In this document: in pieces, positions 22,616-29,290 of the stretch
Layout of the letters: every line of letters starts with the position of its first letter
Numbering within the stretch: the stretch's first letter is position 1
DNA from: Planctomycetaceae bacterium
GTDB taxonomy: Bacteria; Planctomycetota; Phycisphaerae; SM23-33
Assembly: GCA_021371965.1 (NCBI GenBank)
Contig: JAJFVE010000060.1
Location: 1-35,095, forward strand
DNA: 35,095 nucleotides
Reading direction: 5' to 3'
Notes under the pieces: generated by a model
What the model was told of the DNA's origin: nothing
Database searches by the model: none
What the model saw: only the letters and a program-made list of their open reading frames with translations
Made by a program: the position numbers and the translations under genes

Positions 22616-23732
22616 CTACTGGCCCTTTTCCGCCTTGAGGCGCAGGGCGGCGTCGATGAACTCCTGGATGTCGCCGTCGAGCACGCGGTCGGTGTGGGGG
22701 CTCTTGAGGTCGGTGCGTTCGTCCCGAACGAGCTGGTAAGGGTACAGCACGTACGAGCGAATCTGGTTTCCGAAGGCGATCTCGCCTTTCTCGCCGTAGA
22801 GCTTGCTCAGCTCGGCGTCGCGCTTGGCCTGCTCGCGCTGGTAGAGCTTGGCCGAGAGCATCTTGCGGGCCTCGGCGCGGTTCTTGTGCTGGGAGCGGTC
22901 GTTCTGGCACTGCACGACGATGCCCGTCTCCAGGTGCGTCAGGCGGATGGCGCTTGAGACCTTGTTGACGTTCTGCCCGCCGGGGCCGCTGGAGCGGAAG
23001 ATGTCCTCGCGAACCTCTTTGGCCCAGTCGATGTCCAGCACCACGTCGTCCAGCTCCGGCAGCACGTCCACCGAGGCGAAGCTCGTGTGGCGGCGGTTCT
23101 GCGAATCGAACGGGCTGACGCGCACCAGGCGGTGCACGCCGCGCTCGGCCGAGAGGTACCCGTACGCGTACGGGCCGCGGACGTTGAACGTCACCGAGCG
23201 GATCCCGGCCTCTTCGCCGTCGACGCGGTCGATCTCGTCGGTGGCGTATCCGCTGCGCTGAAAATATCGGATGTACATGCGCATGAGCATCTCCGCCCAG
23301 TCGCAGCTTTCGGTGCCGCCGGCGCCGGCGTGGATCGAGAAGTAACACGATCCGGCGTCATGCTCGCCCGACAACAGCGTCGCCAGCTCGAGCCGCTCCA
23401 GCGAGGCGGCGATCTTGTCGACCTCGCCGGCCGCCTCGGCCATCGTCTCGTCGCAGCCTTCCTCGCGGGCCAGCTCTTCCAGCGCCGCGGCGTCCTCGAC
23501 CCGCTTGGTCATCGCGCTGATAGGATCAACGACCGCCTTGGCGGCCTTGAGCTCGGCAACGACGATCTTGGCCGCCTCGGCGTTGTCCCAGAATCCCGGC
23601 GCCGACATCTGCGTTTCGAGCTCGGCCAGGCGAGTCTTCTTACCTGCGAAGTCAAAGAGAGTCCCGGATGGATTTGATCCGGGCCCTGAGGGTCTCGATG
23701 GAATCTCGCAGGTTTTCGGTTCGCTCGGCCAT
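22616..23732 (-). CDS. prfB: Peptide chain release factor 2, with programmed +1 frameshift
   Basis: RF2 releases finished proteins at UGA and UAA codons. The start ATG at 23732 has AGGAG seven bases upstream. Frame 0 encodes 26 codons ending CTT and then meets TGA (23654-23652); moving forward one base reads GAC and continues for 345 codons to 22616, giving 371 residues. In the product the stop-recognition SPF is at 206-208 and the GGQ catalytic motif at 251-253, almost exactly the E. coli positions. The coding extent is therefore 23732-23655 joined to 23653-22616. Translation from an internal ATG (23608) would lose the regulated N-terminus. A transmembrane gene lies upstream with a repeat between. 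Confidence 0.96.
23651..23657 (-). promoter_or_regulatory. prfB programmed +1 frameshift site CTTTGAC
   Basis: On the minus strand CTT TGA C follows codon 25 of prfB, the classical heptamer. Slow UGA decoding when RF2 is scarce lets the ribosome slip onto GAC, autoregulating RF2. The upstream Shine-Dalgarno-like stimulator is only CGGGAC, weaker than AGGGGG of E. coli. Confidence 0.93.
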
Positions 23733-23778
23733 TAACAACTCCTGTACGTATGACGCCCGAAGGGGCGTTTGGTTTCTT

Positions 23779-23853
23779 CGATTGCGGATTTCTGATTGCG
23801 GACTAGATCGGCTGCGTCAAATCCGCAGTCCGAAATCTGCAATCCGAAATTTG
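23779..23853. repeat. Heptamer dyad, GATTGCG type
   Basis: The left arm reads GATTGCG GATTTCT GATTGCG GACT at 7-nt period. The right arm (23820-23847) is its imperfect reverse complement, and more decayed units run on to 23877, three bases from the stop of the next gene. Confidence 0.85.
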
Positions 23854-23880
23854 AAATCTCAAATCGGAAATCTCAAGTCC

Positions 23881-24555
23881 TCATTTTGCGTCGGCCTGGC
23901 CCTTCTGTTCGGGGGACATCCACATCCGGTACTTGCGCGCCAGGCGGAATTGACAGTATAACCCCAATGCCGCCAAAACCAAAGCCGCCCCTGCGGCGAT
24001 AACGACCGTAGCGACGTTGCGGCGGAACGCCGCAAGCAGGTCCTCGGGCGCCGAAGCGCCCGTCACCAGCATCGTGGCCGCCAGGGCGGCAGCCATGCTG
24101 CCGTTGACGCTCGTCAGCACGATCACCAGCGGCCGCGTGTAGATGAACACCAGTACCGCCAGCACCAGCCCGGCAAGCCCGCCAACGACCCAGCCGGCGT
24201 GCGTGTAGTTCATCAGCATCGCCGCCAACCCCGTCACGCCCGCCAGCACCGCCAGGCCCAAGACCACGCGATAGAGGAACCAGCTCAACAGCCCCAGCAG
24301 AATCGCCCCGGCAAGGCAAAAGATCAGGTAATCGGCGCCGCTGGGCTGCCCGTAGAGCGCCGAGGCGGCGATCAGCCCCAGCAGCACGCCGCCCACCAGG
24401 CCGGCCATCACCAGTTGGATCCGCAGCAGCGGGTAGCCCAGGAAGCAGACCAGCAATGCCCAGACGATCAGCATCACCAGCGCCGGTCCCCCGCCGGCGT
24501 ACTGCGATTCAAGCATCTGGGCGAAATCCGGGGCCGATGGCATGGTCGTAGGCAT
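23881..24555 (-). CDS. Polytopic membrane protein of unknown function (possibly DUF4203/TMEM198-like)
   Basis: A 224-residue protein with about seven hydrophobic segments rich in Gly, Ala and Leu (for example LVMLIVWALLVCFLGYPLL, LVMAGLVGGVLLGLIAASALY, LIFCLAGAILLGLLSWFLY, VVGGLAGLVLAVLVFIYT). The order, with an early segment followed by G-rich hairpins, recalls DUF4203 proteins, but this is a weak resemblance. The C-terminus is a short charged tail. Two ATGs are possible, 24555 and 24543; the first has AAAGG nearby. Its stop lies against the GATTGCG dyad. No functional inference from neighbours. Confidence 0.7.
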   Translation of the reverse strand: MPTTMPSAPDFAQMLESQYAGGGPALVMLIVWALLVCFLGYPLLRIQLVMAGLVGGVLLGLIAASALYGQPSGADYLIFCLAGAILLGLLSWFLYRVVLGLAVLAGVTGLAAMLMNYTHAGWVVGGLAGLVLAVLVFIYTRPLVIVLTSVNGSMAAALAATMLVTGASAPEDLLAAFRRNVATVVIAAGAALVLAALGLYCQFRLARKYRMWMSPEQKGQADAK

Positions 24556-24614
24556 AGACCTTTTATCGGTCCATCCGCGCGCAACGCCGTGGCGAAAACC
24601 GCCGATGCAAGCGG

Positions 24615-24699
24615 TCAGCTATCAGCCATCAGCTATCAACTGCCAACCGGGCCGCACGTCAGAAAGCTGATAGCTGATAGCTGAAAGCGGATGGCTGTG
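24615..24699. repeat. Heptamer dyad, AGCTGAT type
   Basis: The left arm is TCAGCTA TCAGCCA TCAGCTA TCAACTG; the right arm is AAAGCTG ATAGCTG ATAGCTG AAAGCGG ATGGCTG. Bases 24615-24634 and 24665-24684 are complementary at 19 of 20 positions. It sits between divergent genes. Confidence 0.92.
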
Positions 24700-24713
24700 G
24701 TTAAATAGTCCCC

Positions 24714-25811
24714 GTGAGCCAGAGCGAACAGATCGATCCGCCGGCGCGGGCGATGCGCGTGGCGTGGGTGACCGCCCCGCAGACGCTCGCGCGCCTCGGC
24801 GCATTCCTGGCGCCGCTGGCGCAAGGGCTGCGCGAGCGCGGCATCGAGGTCACGCTCCTGTCCGAAAAGCCCGCCCAGGTCGACGTGCTGGCCGGACTCG
24901 TCGCCGGCGTGGCCATGCGATGGCGAAAAGTCTGGTCGCTGCATCGCGGGGCGATCGAGGCCGCGGCCGCACAGCTCGCGCGGGCCAAGGTGGACCTCGT
25001 TCACGCCCTCGAAGGCGCGGCCGTGGATGTGGCCATGCGACTGGGGCAGCGGATGTCGCGCCCGACCGTGGTATCGAGTTATCGTGCCGACGACCTGGCG
25101 GCAGCCAAGGCCCCGGCGGAGTTGTCCCTGGCGGCCGTGATGGCGGCGTCGCAACCGCTCTACGACGCCCTGCGGGCAAAGCTGGGCGAGCAGGTGCAGG
25201 CGGTTCTCTCGCGGCCGGGGCTCGAGGCGGTCTCACGTCCGCGCGACGGCGGGGCCGCGGACCGCCGCCGGGCCATCGTGCTGGGCGGTCCGCTGGAGGA
25301 GAGCGAACCGTTTGAAATGGTGCTCGAGAGCCTCTCGCGGGTACTCAAGGGCGGACCGGCGTGGCACTGCTTCGTGCTTGGCGGCGGCGGGGCCGAGCGG
25401 CGCCTGCGGCGCGCGGCCGCTCGCCTGGGACTGGCGCGGCAGGTGACGATGGTGCCCGAGCAGCCCTCGCAGTATGTCGGCCAGATCATGAGCAGCGCCG
25501 ACCTGTACGTGGCGCCCGTTTCGCCCGGCGGAGTCGATCTGCAATGCCTGCAGGGTATGGCCGCCGCGGCGCCGATCTTGAGCATCCGCCAGCCGGCGTG
25601 CGACTTCCTGATTGACGGCGCGACGGCTTCGCTGTTCCGCTCCGGCGACAGGGAAGACCTCGACGCCAGGCTGGCGACGCTGCTATGCGCCGCTGAGACG
25701 GCGGCCGCCCAGGCGGCGCGAGCTTTGGAATACGTGCGGATGAATCACTCGGTAGCCGCGGCTGTCGAGCAGACCGCAGCGGTCTACCGCACCCTGGCGA
25801 TGCAGGAGTAG
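24714..25811 (+). CDS. Glycosyltransferase, GT4/group 1-like
   Basis: A 365-residue protein with a two-Rossmann layout. The N-terminal half starts MRVAWVTAPQTLARLGAFLAPLAQGL (acceptor domain); the C-terminal half has WHCFVLGGGGAERRLRRAAARLGLARQVTMVPEQPS, then SSADLYVAPVSPGGVDLQCLQGMAAAAPILS, corresponding to the donor-binding region of GT4 enzymes, and a late FRSGDREDLDARLATLL. The usual E-X7-E motif is replaced (GGVDLQCLQGMA has D and Q), so activity or donor is uncertain. The proposed start is GTG 24714; ATG 24753 would give a more typical N-terminus and is a real alternative, as neither has a clear ribosome site. Its TAG stop is the first part of a GTAGCACGGGC repeat. Confidence 0.75.
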   Translation: MSQSEQIDPPARAMRVAWVTAPQTLARLGAFLAPLAQGLRERGIEVTLLSEKPAQVDVLAGLVAGVAMRWRKVWSLHRGAIEAAAAQLARAKVDLVHALEGAAVDVAMRLGQRMSRPTVVSSYRADDLAAAKAPAELSLAAVMAASQPLYDALRAKLGEQVQAVLSRPGLEAVSRPRDGGAADRRRAIVLGGPLEESEPFEMVLESLSRVLKGGPAWHCFVLGGGGAERRLRRAAARLGLARQVTMVPEQPSQYVGQIMSSADLYVAPVSPGGVDLQCLQGMAAAAPILSIRQPACDFLIDGATASLFRSGDREDLDARLATLLCAAETAAAQAARALEYVRMNHSVAAAVEQTAAVYRTLAMQE

Positions 25812-25895
25812 CACGGGCGTCTCGCCCGTGTAAAACGAAAGAGCATGGGCGAGACGCCCATGCCACCCAAGAGCACGGGCGGGACGCCCATGCTA
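25809..25895. repeat. Triple compact hairpin element, CACGGGC/CATGGGC type
   Basis: Hairpins at 25812-25830, 25843-25863 and 25873-25893 share GGGCG/CGCCC cores. The block opens with GTAGCACGGGC and closes with GCCCATGCTAC, so its ends are mutually inverted. The last two hairpins recur with a single base change inside the next gene. Confidence 0.92.
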
Positions 25896-25905
25896 CGGGA
25901 GAACC

Positions 25906-26955
25906 ATGGCGATCATAGCGGGCATTGATGAGGCGGGGCTGGGACCGGTGCTCGGTCCGCTGGTGGTATCGGCCAGCGCCTTTGAAGTCCCCGACGAGCT
26001 GCTGGACAAATCGCTCTGGCAGACACTGTCGCTGGCCGTCTCGCACAAGATCTCACGCACCCGCAAGCGTATCGTCATCGGCGACAGCAAGAAACTCTAC
26101 CACCGCCAGCGAGCCGGCGCCCTGGACCACCTGGAACTGGGGGCCCTGGCGTTCCTGAGCACGCTGGGCCAGCGGCCGCAGTCGCTGCGGGCGCTGCTGG
26201 GCTTCGTCTGCCCGGCCATGCTCAAAGTGATGGACGAATATCCCTGGTACGCCGGTCAGGACCTGCCTCTTCCGGCATGCCTGACGCCGGCAGCAGTGGA
26301 CCTTCCCGCGGCCGCCCTGCGCACGGCGATGCAGCAAACCGGAGTCAAGTGCGTCTGCATGCGAAGCGAAGTGCTCGAGGCCGGGCACTACAACCGCCTG
26401 GTCCGCGCGACGCGGAGCAAGGCCGTCACGCTGGGCGACATCGTGGCGCGCCTGCTGGCGCACCTGTGGCAGCAGAGCCCGCCGGGCCGGGTGCAGATCG
26501 ACGTCGACCGCCAGGGCGGGCGGCGGAACTACCTCGAAGGCCTCCAGCGCATCTTCCCCGAGGCACAGTTCAAGATCCTCGACGAGAGCGAGACGTTCAG
26601 CGCGTACCGCGTTACGGAAAGGCCAGGGAGCATGGGCGAGACGCCCATGCCACCCAAGAGCATGGGCGGGACGCCCATGCCACACGACGGCACGCCTGTG
26701 CCACACCGCGTGGCCGAGATCCGCTATCAGGTCGAGGCCGAGGAGCAGCACCTGTGCGTGGCGCTGTCGTCGATGCTGTGCAAGTACATCCGCGAGTGCA
26801 TGATGGAATTGTTCAACCGCTTCTGGATCGCCCGCATCGCCGGCCTCGAACCCACGGCCGGTTACTATGTCGACGGCAACCGCTTCTACCAGCAGATCGT
26901 GCCGGAGATGAAGGCGATGGGGATGGAGACCGATTTGGTTTACAGATGTGTCTGA
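25906..26955 (+). CDS. RNase HII-like protein with an in-frame repeat insertion
   Basis: A 349-residue protein of the RNase H fold, likely acting on RNA-DNA hybrids. It opens with the RNase HII/HIII signature AGIDEAGLGPVLGPLVV (D8, E9), has GDSKKL (D60, S61) and acids D199 and D201 in VQIDVDRQGGRR. It is longer than RNase HII (about 200-260) and diverged in the centre, so it may be a separate subfamily. Residues about 239-268 (SMGETPMPPKSMGGTPMP and flanks) are pure repeat translation, inserted between YRVTE and RVAEIRYQVE without breaking the frame. The ATG at 25906 has GGGAG just upstream, inside or next to the repeat element. Confidence 0.82.
   Translation: MAIIAGIDEAGLGPVLGPLVVSASAFEVPDELLDKSLWQTLSLAVSHKISRTRKRIVIGDSKKLYHRQRAGALDHLELGALAFLSTLGQRPQSLRALLGFVCPAMLKVMDEYPWYAGQDLPLPACLTPAAVDLPAAALRTAMQQTGVKCVCMRSEVLEAGHYNRLVRATRSKAVTLGDIVARLLAHLWQQSPPGRVQIDVDRQGGRRNYLEGLQRIFPEAQFKILDESETFSAYRVTERPGSMGETPMPPKSMGGTPMPHDGTPVPHRVAEIRYQVEAEEQHLCVALSSMLCKYIRECMMELFNRFWIARIAGLEPTAGYYVDGNRFYQQIVPEMKAMGMETDLVYRCV
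26630..26702. repeat. Compact hairpin pair inserted in coding sequence
   Basis: CATGGGCGAGACGCCCATG (26631-26649) and CATGGGCGGGACGCCCATG (26661-26679), then a decayed third hairpin GGCACGCCTGTGCC (26689-26702). Bases 26630-26680 equal 25843-25893 except at one position. Confidence 0.95.
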
Positions 26956-26965
26956 GGGGCCGGGG

Positions 26966-27075
26966 CATTTTCAATTTCCAATTTGGAATTTCCAATTTAA
27001 CAACAAGACTTGTGAACGCGACACGGCAACGTTTTGTTGTTCAATTGGAGACTGTAGATTGGAAATTGGAAATGG
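26966..27075. repeat. Heptamer dyad, AATTTCC type
   Basis: The left arm iterates TTTCAAT/TTCCAAT units and ends TTAACAACA; the right arm starts TGTTGTTCAATTGG and iterates ATTGGAA. Its right arm, reverse-complemented, closely matches the one-armed copy after ahcY (634-676). It fills the gap between two convergent genes, ending two bases from the DUF6785-like stop. Confidence 0.9.
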
Positions 27076-27077
27076 TT

Positions 27078-29105
27078 CTACGCCGGCAGGACACGGAACG
27101 ACTGTGGGCTGGTGTGGGTGACGAGGTAGTAGATCGCGCCGTGGATCATGGGGATGATCCCGCCCATCAGGTCGCCGGCGATCAGGCCGATCATGATCGG
27201 TTTGAGCCCCTGGTACCCGCGGCTGCCGAAGAGGCGCGTGACAATGAGCTTGATCAGCCACCCCAGCAGGAACGAGTTGGCCAGGGTCTTGCTCTCCATC
27301 GTCCCCAGCACGGCGAAGATGACCGGGTGGATCGGCCACCACGTAAACCGCATCCGCAAGGCGCTGAAGGCCAGCACCAGCACCAGCGCCGCGCCGAAGG
27401 CCGTGACGGCCGGAGCGTCGGCCTTGGCGTTGAGATAGCGTCCCAGGCCGGTGACGCCCTGCTGCTCGCGCAGCTCGGGGGTCGTGGCGATCTGCTTCTT
27501 GAAGCCGGCGATGGCGTTGAGGGCGTAGAAGGGGACCGTCTCGCGCGTCCACTCCTCGTTGACGTTACGGGCGCCCTTGTCGTACTGGATGTATAGCGTG
27601 GCGGGAATGGCCACCGCCAGGCCCAGCAGCAGCGCGACTGCGGCCAGGCGACCGAGCCTGTGCGGTTGCCCGCCGCGGCTTTCGAAGAGCTTCAGCGCCG
27701 TGGCCATGAAGGGCATAACCGCCTCGCGAGAGCCCACAAACGCCAGCGTCGAGACCATCATCATGATCGCCAGCGACCGCACGTCGATGGCCGAGATTCC
27801 CAGAAACCCCAGCAGCACCATGCACGGAAAGTGGTAGGGATGGATGAAGAAGGTTCCCGTCTCGGCGACGATGCGCGAGATGACGGTGTAGATGATGACG
27901 GCCTCGATCGAGTACAGGATCGCCAGCGGCCAATCGACCCCCGCCAGCCAAAGCTGCAGCACGAAGCCGACGATGGCGATCAGGAAGAGCCTGGCCGCCC
28001 AGACGGCTGACGGCTGCGTCTCGCGCGAGACCGGCAGCAGCAGCGCGCGGCCGAAGACGCTGCCGTAGTACCGCCGCCCGGAGAACAGGAGCATCAGGAA
28101 CAGGCCGAAGAACGCCCCGGCGTGCGCGAACGCGCCGGGATAGACGACGAAGAACGCGCCCTTCTCGATGGACGTGCCGCGGCTCATGAAGATCGCCACC
28201 ACCGTCAGGTAGAAGTACGGCGCCAGGCCCAGCGACAGCGACAAGTCCAGCGAGAGGAAGAACGCGAAGCCGACGGCCGTCAGGCAGATCGGCTGGATCA
28301 CCAGCCACCACCCGCCGGCCTGGTTGAACTGCGGGAACAGCCGCGTGACAGGGCGCCAGTCGATCCACATCGGGATGCTGAACATGTTGGGGCTGTAGAG
28401 GGCCCAGTAGTTGACCAGATGCACCGCCAGCACCAGCAGCGCCGCGACCCAGAAGACCTTGTTTCGCAGGATCGAGCTGACGTTGCCCTGCTGATCGGGC
28501 ATCAGCGAGTCGGCGAAAGTGACGATGGGATAGCGAAGCCGCTCGTGATGCGACCATTGGCGGTGCACCACGACGGCCAGGGCGATCATCCCCAGCGACA
28601 GGCACCCCAGCAGCGGCAGCCAGAACGTCAGCGTCCGCGTCCATTGCCGCCAGGGAACGTCGCCGGGACCGAAGTGGGGATTGCCTTCGCCGATGCCGGT
28701 CAAAAACGCCGAGGCGTCCTTGGCGTTGGCGTCGGCGAGCATCTGCGGCGGCAGGATCTTGATGACCTCGGTGCTCTTCCAGTCGGCGCTGCTGGCGGCG
28801 CGATCGTGGGGCAACATGAGCGTGGTGGTGAAGAAGTGCATCAGCCCGCGCCCGGGAATGCTGCAGGCCACCAGCGCCAGACCCACCACCACCGCCAGCT
28901 CGAGCCCCGAGAACCGCCGCGCGGGCGAGAGCAGGCCCAGCAGCGGATTGGCCACCACCACCAGAACGAACAGCGCGCCGAAGACCGAGATGGGCATGTA
29001 ATTGCCCACCATGAAGGTCCCGTGCAGGACCATGTCATTGAAGAACGTCAGGCCGCAGATCAGCGCCGCCAGCACCAGACCCAGAATGACCGACCGTGTT
29101 GTCAT
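27078..29105 (-). CDS. Large multipass membrane protein, DUF6785/OPT-transporter-like
   Basis: A 675-residue protein with about 14-16 hydrophobic segments. Features are an N-terminal pair (SVILGLVLAALICGLTFFND, ISVFGALFVLVVVANPLLGL), a soluble loop about 100-170, and a long hydrophobic core with GAFAHAGAFFGLFLMLLFSG, TETGTFFIHPYHFP-like histidines (ETGTFFIHPYHF) and a closing GLKPIMIGLIAGDLMGGIIPMI. The layout is like oligopeptide-transporter-related families common in planctomycetes. The substrate is unknown. It is divergent from the TIGR03790 gene across an ATATGCG dyad. The start at 29105 is the first ATG with a plausible GAGAGG, closely spaced. Confidence 0.75.
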   Translation of the reverse strand: MTTRSVILGLVLAALICGLTFFNDMVLHGTFMVGNYMPISVFGALFVLVVVANPLLGLLSPARRFSGLELAVVVGLALVACSIPGRGLMHFFTTTLMLPHDRAASSADWKSTEVIKILPPQMLADANAKDASAFLTGIGEGNPHFGPGDVPWRQWTRTLTFWLPLLGCLSLGMIALAVVVHRQWSHHERLRYPIVTFADSLMPDQQGNVSSILRNKVFWVAALLVLAVHLVNYWALYSPNMFSIPMWIDWRPVTRLFPQFNQAGGWWLVIQPICLTAVGFAFFLSLDLSLSLGLAPYFYLTVVAIFMSRGTSIEKGAFFVVYPGAFAHAGAFFGLFLMLLFSGRRYYGSVFGRALLLPVSRETQPSAVWAARLFLIAIVGFVLQLWLAGVDWPLAILYSIEAVIIYTVISRIVAETGTFFIHPYHFPCMVLLGFLGISAIDVRSLAIMMMVSTLAFVGSREAVMPFMATALKLFESRGGQPHRLGRLAAVALLLGLAVAIPATLYIQYDKGARNVNEEWTRETVPFYALNAIAGFKKQIATTPELREQQGVTGLGRYLNAKADAPAVTAFGAALVLVLAFSALRMRFTWWPIHPVIFAVLGTMESKTLANSFLLGWLIKLIVTRLFGSRGYQGLKPIMIGLIAGDLMGGIIPMIHGAIYYLVTHTSPQSFRVLPA

Positions 29106-29160
29106 CGCCTCTCACTGCTCGGGCAAGAATCAACCCATCATACCGCAAATGGTTTCGCCA

Positions 29161-29270
29161 CCGATATCCGATATGCGATATGCACTATGCGATTGAACAA
29201 CGCGAGGGAGGGATTCATGTCCGCCTTGTGTTATATTGTTGCTATATCGGATATCGCATATCGGATATAG
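29161..29270. repeat. Heptamer dyad, GATATGC type
   Basis: The left arm reads GATATCC GATATGC GATATGC at 7-nt period, then GATTGAACAAC. The right arm starts GTTGCTATATCGG and iterates ATATCGG-type units. ATATCCGATATGCGATAT (29164-29181) is perfectly complementary to part of the right arm. It lies between divergent genes, where promoters should be. Confidence 0.93.
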
Positions 29271-29290
29271 TGCCGGCGGGAGACGACATC

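Noticed and set aside
23608..23732. prfB frame break as a frameshift mutation or sequencing error
   Set aside because: The break is at the classical CTTTGAC heptamer with correct spacing and a good upstream start, so it is programmed.
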